From Trebouxia sp. TZW2008 (lineage: Eukaryota > Chlorophyta > Trebouxiophyceae > Trebouxiales > Trebouxiaceae), in NCBI GenBank assembly GCA_002118135.1, contig BDIU01000049.1, positions 124,001-188,000 on the forward strand: a DNA stretch of 64,000 nt, written 5' to 3'. Below are positions 1-12,800 of the stretch, piece after piece. The notes below the pieces were generated by a model that made no database searches, was not told the DNA's origin, and saw only the letters and a program-made list of their open reading frames with translations. The position numbers and the translations under genes were made by a program. Position 1 is the first letter of the stretch. Every line of letters begins with the position of its first letter.

Positions 1-227
1 CACTCAAGGCCTTCAGTCATCTTGAAGCGTTGATGTTGCGGACGAGCCTATGGTTCTGGTGTACAAAGTATGACGTAGATCAGGCATTTGGCAGCATATG
101 CGCAACTCAAGCAATTGTCTGTGATGTACATGCTTGTGAGGGCCCAGGCCATTGAAAACATCGACGACGCCATTTGCAGGATCAGGTGTTGTGATAAGTG
201 CATGACATACCATAAACACTAGGAGAC

Positions 228-3200
228 CCCCTGTGATTGCATCAGCGTGCACGGAGCAAGGCAGAGGAGTGTAGTCATCTTCATCTGATGTTGCATGGCA
301 GATCTCTAGCTCTGCTTCTGCCAATAGCTGCACCCCTCCCTCAATGCACAAGGCCTGCAACACAGAAACTGTATCGACACAAATGTCCACTGTCACAGAA
401 GTTGTGTGTGGGTGGGGGGGGGAGGTCAATGGGGTTGTGGGGAGGGGGAGGGGTCGGCGGGGTTGTCATACAAACAACATGAAGTCCAATCAACCTGTTG
501 CATCCAACAACCAAGGCTGCTTTGCTGAGGCCCCAAAGCAGTATAAGATGATGACTATAGTACTACAATAGGCTCTCTTTGTGATGACTGCTTGTGTTAC
601 CCAAAAACTTGTCCTTACAACAAATTGTCCTTACTTGACTACTGCAGTCAGAATGCAGTGATTGGGTAGCAATGGTGTCGTCCTTACATTGAGATTGTCC
701 TTACATTGAATGTCCTTACAAAGAGAGTTTACCGTTATATCATCATGCGTACAGCTGAAGACAGAGTGCATCATTACTAGTCAAGGTATACAATGTGACA
801 AGGGAATGTGCAGCAGCTGACCTGGACAGGTCTGGGGTAGGGGTAGTGCCACTTGACCCAGGTCTCGTCCCGACCAGAGCCCCACGGGAGGTAGCCCAGG
901 CCCTCCTCACCACAGCTTGCTTGCATAGGACCTGGCATGACAACAAGCCCTTGAAGCGCATTCACAGCTATGAATGCAGAATGCAAAAGATTGTGGGCTC
1001 CAGATGCTATGTAAATCAGCTGTCTGAGCTGGCACAAGCAAAACACAGATATTGCAAGCAGAATGCAAGGCAGCAGAAGCCTCTGAAAACACAAAGACCA
1101 TGTCAGGTTTGACAAATTGTGGTGCAGAAGGCAGCAGCAGCATGGCCTTGAAGTATTGATTCAATCTAAATGTGTGCTAGACGGGCTCAGCAGGCCCAGC
1201 TAGGTATGTACTGGAGCAATCAATTGTCTCCAATCAGTTCGGTCCTGTGGTGTCCTAAAGTACTTGTATTGAGCACTAAGGATATGTCAGGTACCAAACA
1301 AAGCAGTGTTGCACTGGGCATGCATCTGGCTTCTATTTGTTGGCACAATGCACAAAGAATGGATTTGCTTCAGCACTTCACACTTTGCTGAAGCCTACAG
1401 CAGGCAGCAGATAGAGCACCTGGGTGAGATGTCAGCACAGGAGCCATGCTGAACAAACCACAGCGCAGATCATCTGTCGCCTGCTCAGCTCTGTTGCTCA
1501 TGTTTGAGTCCGCGCCATCAAACTGTACACCATTACTCTGCTTGCCTTGACTTGCACCACCAGGATGTGAAACAGCAGCCCCTTCCTCAGATGTCAAGTC
1601 AGACTGAACAACAGCAGCCTGAGCAGATGCTGGTGTATGCGTGGTAGCAGCAGCTCTGACGGCTTGAGCAATGGCGAGAAGGCAGGCAATGGCGGCAGGT
1701 GACAGGTTGAGCTGTAGGGCTGGGGTGGATGCGGCTACTACGGTAGATCCTGCTGGGCGCATGTGATGGACTGAGAGGTGCATGTCTGAGGGCAGCAGAA
1801 CCAGCAATCCTTGTGGTGGCAGCCCTGCATGGCAAAGAGAAATGGTCTAGGCGCTTTTGTGACCAAGCATCTGTGTGCATGATAACAGACAGACATCAAG
1901 GACCAAGGTAGAAAGACGTTTGATGGTAGCAACATCATCAACCCTTGTGATTGTAGCCCTGCATAGCGCAGACTTCACATTTGCTGTTTGCATGCGTTGG
2001 GACAGCCCATGGCACTGCAGTAGCCTGTATGCAGCAGGTCACGGATGTTTATTGCAAGCAGCAGAGACAGCACATGCACCAGGACTGCATCAGCCAATGC
2101 ACCAGGACAACATTGTGTGCACCCAGGTGGCTGTCAGCAGACACAGCATGCACAGCAGGACCTTGCGCAGTCAGTTGCCCATAAACACCACTTTGAAAGT
2201 GGTCAATGCAGCCAGCACACATAGCATACTTGCCACACGAATGCCGCGAGTTGCCACAGGCTCAGTTTGGGAAATGTTTTATGCAGTCAGAACACTCACC
2301 AGGGCCATGTGCGGTGAGCTGCACAGCTGCCACAGTGAGATCCATATTGGTGATGAAGAAGTCTGGAGGGCCCAGCAGCTGCTGCTCGCTGGCCGGAGCA
2401 GTGTGGAGGATCAGGATCAGGTCACCAAAACGCACTGTGGCCTGTTGATCCCCTCCTGACAGCACGTCCAGATGCAGGCCCAGCATAGTCGCCTTGGCTG
2501 TCACTCTGGTTGCACTTGCAGGTTCCTTATCTGCAACAAGCAGGCAGTCAAGCCGACTTTACTCATGGTGAAGGCAGCTTCGCTGACATGGTGTCTGCCA
2601 CTGTCACCAACTGTGGCAGTTAGGATTGCACCAACCTACACCATCCAGTCCCGATGTAAACCTCAGCATTTGTACAGTGTTGAACACACAGGCATTAGTG
2701 CCAGCAAAGATGCAGTATGTGGTCATGCAAGTTGTAACTCATGCAGACTGCATTCTGAGATGATGTGGTAACGCCATGCAGGCTTATGATGATTCCTGGC
2801 ATCCAAGGCAGCTTCATGCTATGAAGGCACTTGTGGCCCCTTGTAGGGGAATCAGTGGGCACAGTAGCACACAAGCACCTTGGCTCTAATATGGTTTGAG
2901 AGCAAGCGACGACTCTCTTGCCACTCCAACAGCAGCTTGTACAAACGCAGGCTGCAGCTGCACGTGCAGTTTTGATGCCATTAGCACGACCTCCTATCTA
3001 AAGGCATGCGTGCTTTTTGGAAGAAACAAGGGGAACAGCAGAAACCACCTTGGCTTTGATATGATTCGAGAGCAAGCGAGCACTTTCCAGCCATGGCAGC
3101 AGCAGCCTGTACAAATGAGGGCTGCAGCCGCATGTGCAATGTTGACGCTATCAACACCACATCCAGGCTGTCAACCTCATTGGGCTTCTCAACTTTGGTG

Positions 3201-6200
3201 TAGCTCAGCCACAACACGCTGTCAAGGTGTGCTCCAGGGTCTGCTTGAGCCCTGACACTCTTGCTGTGGTCCAGCCTGCATTGAGTCATCGACTGCAGTG
3301 GATGCCTGGGAAAAAGGTCATGTCCTCCACAACTGGTTTTGATGATGAAAGGCACTGACCCAAGGATGCAGCCCCATGCATGCAGTCTTGTCCTGCCACG
3401 TAAACATGTAACCACGTGGTACCATGAAAACGCTTCCGGCAGAATTCGCTCATGTTGCAATTTTGGGCATTTGCTTTCAAGCAAATACATGGCATCAAAA
3501 TCAAAGATTTTGCCGCTGACCACCTTGCCACAGCACTCACAATTGTTGTGAAGCACCAGCGTCTGTGTAATCACATGGTATGATACAAGTCCCCATTGTT
3601 GACAGGGGAGAGGCAAAATCACCTGCACACCCATTGTAGCTCCTCAGCCTCAGTAGCTGCAGATGCTTCCTGAGGCACTCCAGTGGTGGCTAGAGTGAAG
3701 TTGGGTAGGCTCAGTGAGATGGCTTTAGTGGTGGTTGGCAACTGATAGAACCCATGTTCAGTGCGCTCAGCAGCAGGGTCCTACACAGCAGGCAAGACCC
3801 TTGAAAAGTGCAGCAAGACAAACGCAATGCTGTGTCAAGCTGTATTGTCCAGGACAGTTCCTTGCAACAGACTGCTTACAATGCATTGGGCTTACAAGCA
3901 CCAGTTCAACCTGTGTACAACGCTGACTTCAGCTGCAATGTGCAACAAGCTCCTGAGGGCAGGCAGTAGCTACAGTGTCCACACAGTGTTGCACACATGA
4001 TCGTGAGGTGTATTGATGCAGGCAGACCATCATGTGCGCAGTGGGCATGGACAAAGCTGTTCTGCAGCTTGCAATTGGATTTGTGCCCAACAGCAGGGGC
4101 AACAAAAGGGAAAGTGTGTCAAGTCTAATACTTTACTGCCAAAGCCCATGTAGTAGCATCCTGTACAAGCTGACAAATGCTGATCAATCAGTTGCACATC
4201 TTTTCAGAGACCCTTGCAGGATATGCTTTGCTGCTCGCTTGTTTGTTGCATCTGCATAAGCTTCAGGTCAACAACTTTTGCCTGAGCATTGTAGTGCTGA
4301 TGTTATACTGCATGATGATGAGACACACACCTGACTATTGCTTTTCGAATATGAGCAGCTGGGGTTGGTCATCCAAAAGGCCAGCTCCGCACTATGCATC
4401 CTTGAGTCTGCCGTGCTGCTGGTCTGCAGCTGTCCAAACAGCATCTGGGCTCGCAACTGCACCTCAAAGCTTGAAGAGGCCGGCAGCACATGCTGCGGAT
4501 ATGTGGGCAAGACTGGCAGTGTGGGTCCTGTTGTGGTGCAGTGCACAAACTGGACCAAAGCTCTCAGCTGGCCAGGCTCGATATCCAAGCTGACGCTCTG
4601 CGCTGCAAGTGTCATCACTAAGCCAGGATGCACTTCTGAGCTGTTGCTGGACGCTGCCATGACTGAGCCAGGCCGACCTTTTGAGCTGTTGCTGGGTGGT
4701 GTCACAGCAATGCTGACAGTGCTGATAACAGCTATAGGACTGCCTAGCATTTGTATGGAGGTGAGCTGCATGTGTGTGCTTGGACTGGCTGATGCCACAG
4801 CTGCGGGAGCTGATTCCGCAGCTGCGGCTGGACTGGCATCAGTTGTGACTGGGGTGTGAAGGGTGGGGAGACTGTGATGAGTAGCTTGTGTGGTCACCAA
4901 TGCCATCTGAATGTCACAAGCTGGTAGGCACGCTCTGACAGCAGGACCTGCCCATGCATGAGGTCTTGCCAGTGTGATGCAGACCGCTGGCATGTGCTTG
5001 CCTGCTGGGCCAACAAGCACAAGCAAGCTCAGTTGCTCACACATCACGACTACGCCCGGGCTGCTGTCCTGTGGCTGCTGTGTTGCAGTCTTAGCACCAT
5101 CACCAGCAGAGGCGCTCTTGAGACCAGCCGGCACAGTAGCTAGCACACTCTCCAGCTGTGCATCTAGTGAGACAACAGTGTACACTGGTGCTGTTTGCAG
5201 GGTGATCATAGCCAGCCAAGCGGCTTTGCTGGCGTCTCTTTCATTGCCTGGGGAGATGCCTTGCAATGGCAGTGGCTGTCTGAAGCGCCTGCTGGTCTCA
5301 GCTGTTGCAGCTTCTGCAGCTGCAGCAAGCACCGCTAGCTGGAAGCCAGTCAGCTTGAGATCAACACTGCTGATAGCTGCTGAGATGAGCCGTGTAGGCT
5401 TGCTGTTTGTGACTGATAGTGCTGATGCCTGCTGTGCTACTTGACTGGTTTGGTCTGGGGTGACAGATGGTGTAGCTTGCCAGGAAGGCGCAGACGGCCA
5501 AAAGAGCTGAGCTGAGGGACTCTGTACTGGTTGAACAGGTGAAAAGGAGGGCAACTGTGGGTTAGGCTGACTTGCTGCTTGCATGATTGACCAACCCTGG
5601 AGCAACAACTGCACCTCAACCGGCTCACAGATCTCTTGGACACCGATGGGCCAGAGGGAATCACCTTCAAAAGCCCCTGAGTAGTCAGGCACAACCCCAA
5701 GCTGCACCCCCACAGCAGAGACCCTGACCCCCCGCTTGGGCAAGGGCCCCTTCTGCAAGGCCAACAGGCCTGCTGCCAAGCTACCTGCCCTGCCCTTGGC
5801 TGATACCTGCCCTAAGTGTAGACTGAGCCTTGCGCATGCCAGCCACACGGCATGAGCTGTTGCATCGTGTGCTGAGAGGGCACCGAGACTGATGCCAAGA
5901 ACTGACAGGCTGAGCGTGACACTGCGGAGAGCTGACTTGCTTTCTGGTAATTGAGTCAGAAGCTGCTCAGGTCCGTCATACAAGGCAAAAGGGTCTGATT
6001 TCCCTGCACAGATTGTTTTCTGCAAGGTGGATGGATCTGCCGCTGATGCTGCTTTGCCTGCAGAGGGCGTGCTTGCATGCAGATCAGGCGTGTCTGCTAG
6101 GCCAGCAAAGGTGAAGAAGCTGGTGATGAGGCCTGGGACGTGCACAGCTGTGACGCTGCCCACATGCACAGATACCTCATGCTCGGTTGCAGTGCTTAGT

Positions 6201-9200
6201 GGCGGCTTCCAACGCATGTGGCATGCCAGAGGCTGCCCATCAGCGTCTTGCAGAGCGCTGTGCTCAACGCCATGAGCAGCCTGCAGCCTGAACACATCCT
6301 GCATGCCTGCTGCAAAGCCTTGGCGAGCAATTGAGTCTGAGTCGTTGCCAATGCGAGGCAGGTCTGAGGTGACTTGGGCCTGCCTCACAGACTGAGCATT
6401 GTGGACACCTGGTCCAACCTCTGACCTTGACATTGGCGAAGGGCGCTGCAGAGACATCTCCTGAAGCTGAATGGTCAAGTGCTCAAGCTTGCCAGCCTTG
6501 ACCTTTGCCTCAGTGCATAGCACTTGCCACTGCAGGACAGCGAATGGCAAAGCCGGAGTGGTGGCTGCTGGAAGAAGAGGTGGGTGTGCTTCAGGAGAGC
6601 CAGCAGAGATTCCAGCATCGTTGAGTAGGGCCGGTTGAGCTTCTGGGTGCTTTGGAGTGACAGCCTCATCAAACTCTTCCAGGAATGGGTGCTTGGTAGA
6701 CCAGTAAGAGGCGGTGCCGGCCTTGCTTGGGTCCATTGATGATTGATGGGCGACTGAAGGCATGCCGCTGGAGGTATGTGGCATGCCTGCTGCCAAGGGA
6801 TTAGGACCTATGTCGCTGTTGGCACACACAACCCTGCCACCTGCAACATGACACTTCCAGCCGTCAGCTGGCATGTGTCAGCTGTGCTACGTTGCACATC
6901 TAGCAGTGAAGGTAGTGGGTACTGACAATGCACAAGGACTGTCTGGATCATTGCCGGGTCATTGGTCCATCCATGCACAAGTTGAATTGTTTGAGATAGC
7001 ACAGGATCAATTTGGTTGGAGACAGTTGATTGCTCCAGTACGCACCTAGCTGGGCCTGCTGAGCCTGCCTAGCATACGTCTAGAAAGAAAGAAGAAAGAA
7101 AAAGATCATTGTCTATGCAACAAAGCCTACAATGCCTGAAGGGGCGCAGTCCAGCATATAAGAAGGAAAAGACTCAACAGCGGGCATCATGCGATGTGTT
7201 TGTGTCTGCAAACAGCTGTGCATGTGACACTGCAACTTTCACTGTGAGCCTTTGAAGAAAAAGTGGGGCTGCATGGATAAATGCAGCTGTGCATGTGACT
7301 GTGTACCCTTGCTGGTGACCCCAATGTGAAAAGGGGGCTTTGTGAATTGCAACGAGCTACGCATGTACCACTGTGCCTGTGATAATGATCTGAAAGTGCA
7401 GGTGCGGCTTGACCTTAGGCACATGATGCTATGCATATGACACTGTACCTTTGCTGGTGATCTTGAAGTGCAGATGGGGCTTGGGCATAGGCACGTGATG
7501 CTGTGCAGCTTTGTCAAGCCCATCAGGGCCTTCAGCAGCCACAGCTGCAGCTTCATCAGTGATATATGACCAGGCTCGCCCCACAGCGTTCACGCCTGAA
7601 CCCAACAGACTGCTCCTGCGGGTTGGGGCTGCCTGGCTAATGTCTGAGGGAGCTTGCAGTGGCTGCTGCTGCTGCTGCTGCTGCTGCTGTGGCTGTTGCT
7701 GTGCGCTATCTGCATGTACGTGAAGACCTCAGCAGACGCAAAGGTGGTTGAGAACATTCTCGATTGATGCATACATGCATGCTGCATTGCAGACTATGTG
7801 TGCCAAAGCGCTGGAACCCCGGTCAAAGCAAGAATGAGACAATATCCCATGAAGAGGTAGCAGGCTGAATGTCACATGCTATGACACTCTTGAGTGTGCA
7901 CAATGCCAGAATTGACTTTGAATTGATGATGTCCCCCTCCTGGGTCTTTAAGACACAAAACACATCATTCTATACTTGTGTTTTCCTGTTCAGCGAAGCA
8001 ATTTGTAAGCAGCAATCCTGGGCTGCCTGTTTAGACAGAGGCTCCCGTTATCACGCTTAACGGGTAATTTTTTTTTTCCTCTTCAGTGAAGCTAAATTGC
8101 ATGAGGCTCTGACCATGTACCTCGTGCTGCCAGTACAGTTGGAATTGTGTCGGCAAACGTTTTGAGCCAGGCGACCTGCTGATTGGTGATACTGCAGTCG
8201 ATTGGCGCAAAGTCGGCATCAATGACAGCAGTGGTCTGACCCACAACAGCCCTGTCAGCCAGGACTGCAAAGACTGGTGCAAGAGCAGCAACGCTGAGCC
8301 GCCTTGTCTGCAGCAATGGGCCTGCCTCGCTTGATGCTGCTGAGGTCGCGCCACTCTGCCTGGCTTGGATGCTGACTGTGACATCGTCAATGTCAAGCTG
8401 TTTCTTCAGCCATTGGTTGGGGTACTGCATGTATTGACAATATGAGTGAATTACCATACAACATACTCAGTATGCAATACAAAAACGCAACAAATAGTAC
8501 TTGAGAGTATGTAGATCTCTGAGATGCAGTGCAAATTGTGAAATACGCAACATTTCAACGCAAACACGTAACAGCCGGTGGCAAACTCCTTCAAAGTATC
8601 AACCAACCTTTTAATGGAGAGTGTGGAAATTCACTGGATAATGTTTAGAAATGGCAAACTTGCGCAGCAATGGCAAACTTGCGCAGCACAAGCTTGGAGC
8701 ATGTGAGAGTCAGAAACTTACCTTCAGCCCAAATCTCCATGCATCTGCAGCAGTGAAGCACTTGATTGCTCCACAGGTTGCTGTGGTCACAGTGTTCGGT
8801 GCTGTGTACTTCACCACGACATTGCTCACAATCACACTGACGTTGAACAATGCCTGCATGAACAGGGATGTGAACGAGCCCATCCACCCTCTGGATGCAG
8901 GTGCCTTGTCATCACCACCTGCAATGCGTTTGTCATCATAGCACCAAAATGGTGGTCACAGCTGAATGTCAGTGTTGCCTCCTCACCTGCTGACTTTGTG
9001 TGCTTGCTGATCTGCTTGTCACTGAGTCTCAATACTAGTTCAACTGTGTCCAGAAGGACCTGCAACAATTACCAGCATCGACGCCCGTGACCATACAGCA
9101 GAATGCACAAAAAGCTTGTCGCGACTTGACTTTGAGTACGCCAGATGCATGCCTGTATTGGCTGAGTGGACAAAGAAGTCCAGGGGATCACAAGCTTGAG

Positions 9201-9392
9201 TTGCCGTGCAAAAGCACGTTCGACCTTGACCGGCAGGTCGGTCAGCAATGGCTCGAGGTTCAACTCAAGGTTGTGCAGAACCACCGAACCGCCGGACAGA
9301 GAAACACGCAAGCTCGAGCCTAATCTGCCCTCAGCGCTGGTGATAAACCTGCTGAGGAGTCTGTTGACGACTGGCGTCAACAGCACCTCCAT
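228..9392 (-). CDS. VPS13B: VPS13B-like bridge-type lipid transfer protein (5' part; runs off left edge)
   Basis: The start at 9392 gives a chorein/VPS13 N-terminus: MEVLLTPVVN opening, LSGGSVVLHNLELNLEPLL core and IPWTSLSTQPIQ. These are hallmarks of VPS13 proteins, which carry lipids between membranes at contact sites; the IPWTSL style is VPS13B-like. Exons joined in phase are 9392-9153, 9059-8987, 8918-8722, 8424-8121 and 7709-7449. A very long exon follows, ending at a CAG|GTGTGT donor at 4331; its 5' boundary near 6874 is uncertain. Further exon-like blocks lie at about 3270-3080, 2500-2290, 1800-1390 and 389-228. The first intron has a GC donor. The exon at 7709-7449 carries a poly-Q run. 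VPS13B proteins reach about 4000 residues, so the C-terminus lies left of the window. Sure of the family, less sure of exon limits left of 6.9 kb. Confidence 0.8.
405..462 (+). repeat. G-rich tract
   Basis: There are long runs of G (GGGGGGGG, GGGGAGGGGGAGGGG) on the + strand. On the minus-strand gene this is a C-rich pyrimidine tract just upstream of the acceptor at about 390, so it may serve as a polypyrimidine tract; the G-rich strand could form quadruplexes. Confidence 0.6.
565..735 (+). repeat. Dispersed repeat family 1, copy A
   Basis: This ~170-bp element has TTGTGATGACTGCTT near the left, ACTGCAGTCAGAATGCAGTG in the middle, and TTGTCCTTAC or TGTCCTTACA repeated about five times. Related copies are at 32610-32775 and 57797-57955. 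It lies in an intron of the VPS13B-like gene. Confidence 0.75.
2879..3170 (-). repeat. Two-copy tandem duplication in the VPS13B-like gene
   Basis: Segments at about 2879-2992 and 3049-3170 align through CTTGGCTYTRATATGRTTYG, AGAGCAAGCGA, CAGCAGC and ACAAATG/ACAAACG. They are offset by about 170 bp. The right-hand copy continues into exon sequence on the minus strand (reading ...TKVEKPNEVDSLDVV...). Confidence 0.7.
7235..7530 (-). repeat. Tandem copies of the 3' end and donor of VPS13B-like exon 5
   Basis: The true exon end (about 7530-7449; PKPHLHFKITSK then GTACAG) is followed downstream by about three diverged copies, near 7440-7380, 7360-7300 and 7285-7235. Each keeps a CACATG..., a CCCCAC/CCGCACCTGCAC-like core and a pseudo-donor. 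The copies lie within the next intron. Confidence 0.7.
7661..7700 (-). repeat. CAG/CTG microsatellite coding poly-Q in VPS13B-like exon 5
   Basis: A run of (CTG)n on the + strand reads (CAG)n in the minus-strand gene and gives QQQPQQQQQQQQP-type residues. It sits between in-frame flanking sequence (DSA upstream, LQAPSDISQAAP downstream). The frame is confirmed by joining exon 4 (donor at 8121) to the acceptor at 7710. Confidence 0.8.
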
Positions 9393-9806
9393 TTATAATA
9401 TTTCGCAGGCGCCAAAGGCTGTGATTTCTTGTGTCAACAGTGTGTTTCGCACAGGCAGTTGAGTTGACATGCGATGCGGTGTCGCCCTCGGCAAAGACGT
9501 GACGCAACGTAACAAGGCATGTGCAAGTCAGCACGACCGACGTTGTACGGCATTTTAGGGCAACCACACCGCAATCTTCCTGATGCCAGCCCCTACACTT
9601 TCGATTCGATCCGATGCTCTGATGTGCGTTCGCAGACTCGGCCGGGAAAACGCAGTTAGTCATAGCATTGGCACGTGGAACACACCTGACTTTTACGTGA
9701 TGACTGCATGCTCAACTGCGATGCAGGTGCGACTTCGCATGCAAGCCGAAAACGGCGCCTCGTTTGACCGTTGTCAGTCGCAGACCGATTGCACACAGAG
9801 ATCAGG
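9393..9806. promoter_or_regulatory. Divergent promoter between VPS13B-like and SLC35F6-like genes
   Basis: The 414-bp spacer between two start codons facing away from each other must hold both promoters. It is visibly rich in CpG (for example GGTGTCGCCCTCGGC and ACGACCGACGTTGTACGGC) compared with the neighbouring introns. No convincing TATA box was seen. Confidence 0.6.
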
Positions 9807-12800
9807 ATGGCGACCACAGCAGCCAGCGCAAGTATTTTGGGTCTTATAGTTTTCGGCACTCTTGCTTCCTTGCTCGGGAAGATAGGTAACGATCCGTCGA
9901 CTGCTTGTCACGACTTGTTCGATGGCATTGTCGATCCAGGACTGGACCCAAACATTGTATGTTATGCAGTCTACGAGCTTTCCGGCAAGGACTTTCATGG
10001 CAACGACAAGCTGTTCAGGCAAGTGAACTTCTCTGTAATCACTGCCTGACAACTGGTATCGTTGGTCTTGCGCTGAACGCACGGCGACTGTATCGCGCTC
10101 TCGCAGGAAACCTTGGGCAACCACAACATTCATGTTTATCGGAATGTCCTTTTGCCTGCCGATTGGCTGGGCGTTTGACTACTTCAAAGCCCGGCAGCAA
10201 GACCCGAAACCAGACACTGAGCCGCTTCTCGATCAGGTGAGAAGTTTTGCTTGCATAAGCATGTTGATTGTGTTGGATGCATTATGCTAATGATGTCACA
10301 GGTTTGACAAGATTGGGCTGTTGATGCGATTGAGCTGCCTGTGATGTGCTATTGATGTCACGTTGCTGACAAGTTTGTGCTGTTGATGCGATCATCTTTG
10401 CAAAGTTGTGCAGCTAAATATATACACTGAATTGCATGCTAGCATTGAGTTAGGGCTTTGCTGAGACTTGGGCTCTGCTTTGCAGGTTGCGCTTGACACA
10501 TCAGATGCAGCAAACAGCAAGCCAAAGCACAGCAGTTTGCGGAACACACTATTGCTGGCTATCCCTACAACTTTTGACCTAACTGCAACCATACTAATGA
10601 GTGTTGGACTGCTGTTTGTCACTGCTTCAGTATATCAGGTGAGCAAATCTGGCATTATAAGTATTGCAGGAAGATGTATGCGCCTGCATGCAGTCATGGG
10701 TCCATGGACTTTCAACTCTTTCCTGGATCTCTTTAACACTCTCATTTGCATCATATTCTTTGAATTGCACATCAATGCCTTACCTTACTGCCCACTTCTT
10801 GCGTTGGCACCTGCTGAAGCAAACAATAACAAAGTCCAATGACCGATCAAGGATCCGAGACGGTTCTACAGCAGTTTCATATCGAGGCATCAGGGCATTG
10901 CCTGACATAGAGAGACAACTTTGCTGTAACCCCTTTCGGGGGAGGCTTTTTGAAAAGTCAAGTGACTGCTGTGCAGATGCTGCGTGGTGCTGAGATGCTG
11001 TTTGCAGCCATCTTTTCTGTTGTCTTTCTGAAGCGGACTCTCAACAAGTACAACTACATTGGAATCGTTTGTTGCCTGGTACGTCTCCTGGCCACACGCT
11101 CTTTGAATTGCTGGACAGTCGTAGCTCACTTTTTTGCACGCAAATGTCACACAGAGCAAGAGTTGCCTCTTCACGTTGCTACTTTCGCAAGCACCGCTTT
11201 TTGCCACCAACAGTAGCAATAGCCAGCAGTGCAGCATGCAATGCCACATAGCTCCATTTGTCTCCCTGAGGCATCGTGCAAAATGCCACAGAACCAGTTT
11301 CTTCATGTACCGATGCACTGCCATCGGCTCAATCTGAATAGCTCGTATGCTGACAGGTGGGTATTTGTGGAGTGGGCATTTCCAGCGTGCTATCTGGCCA
11401 GGGCAGTGCTTCAGCTGATATTACCCAGGCTGAAATCATACTGGGCATGAGCTTGATTGTTTGCTCTCAGGTAACTGTGGCCTCAGGCACAGTCCCCAAT
11501 TTTGTTCATGCCAACTCAGCACAGGCAATGATTGTCAGAATGCTTGTAGGTCATGCTGCAAGTAATTTTGTCCTTGCAGAGAGATGCGCTTGGCTGTCGA
11601 TAGCACAGCTTGTCACAATGCTCGCAACTCATGCCATGATGCTAGTGTTGTGTCACTTGAGACCTGCGCCATGGCACAAATTCTGGTTTTGTCTCAAATC
11701 AAGCTGCTACATCTAGACATTTGACAGCGCCCATGCAAGTGCAGGCCGTTCAAGCAGCGCAAGTGACAGTTGAGGACTATGGTAAGCTCTTGCACTGTAA
11801 TCTTGGGTTATGTACATTCAACACAGCACATACAGCTTCTGCTGCTCAGCTGCTTTGCATGCAGAAGATAAGTCAAATGTGAACAGCATGCATGACACTC
11901 AACTGTGCAAAGGGTGCATTTGTCGCAATGCTTATGACTTGGTGTTGTTTGTTGCCAGAGAATAGAATGCACACATGTTGCATTTCAGCTGCAGCAGCAG
12001 CACATTGCCTTGTACTATCCATGGTATTTTTGAAATGTCAGCCAGCTCTCAGCATCAAGCGCGCGCATCAGCTCTCTTTGAATCAGCCCAAGCGTGATGT
12101 CATCGCTTTTTCGTCATTGGTTATGGCACTCACAAGCAAAGCAAACCAGGCTTGTGCCATGTCATCCTGCAACTGGGCTATGCCTTTGGCAGTCAACCAA
12201 TTGTTCCTGTGAGCTTGTGTATGTGAACCAAACATCGATCTGGAGCCTGAGGAGCGCTGCAGTGTTGTGTGATATTGGCATAGCCCCTTGCAAGTAGTGG
12301 GTTATGAGGGTATCGTTGGATGTCTGGCCATGTTCCATGTTCTCTTGCCCATTGTACTGTTGAGTCTTGTGCTGTGTCATCATGCAGAGGACTTTGCCTC
12401 AAACTCTCTCACCTGCTCAACAATGCTGCTGCATGCAGTGATGCGTGACATTGGCACAGCCCCCTTGCAAGTGGTTGGGTACGAGGGCATCTTTGGCTGT
12501 CTGGCCATGTTCTGCGTGCTGCTGCCCATCGTGCAGCATACACCGGGGAGCGATGGTTCAGGGCTGCATGAAGACTCCTGGGAAACCTGGCACGTAGGCT
12601 CACTGGCTCACTGAACTCCCTGCTTGACCGACGTCATTGGTGACTGAATGTACTGGTTGACTGAATTCACTGGCTGACTGCCTGGCCATGTTCTGCGTGC
12701 TGCTGCCCACCGTGCAGCACACACCAGGGAGCGATGGCTCCGGGCTGCATGAAGACTCCTGGGAGACCTGGCACGTAGGATCTTTGGCTGCCTGCATTCA

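Noticed and set aside
1875..2459. A 194-aa plus-strand frame as a gene
   Set aside because: It has no recognisable motif, is overlapped by VPS13B-like exon material on the other strand, and its composition is that of intron.
2981..3634. A 217-aa minus-strand frame as a separate gene
   Set aside because: Only its inner part (TKVEKPNEVDSLDVVLIAS...) looks conserved; it is best read as one exon of the VPS13B-like gene plus read-through intron.
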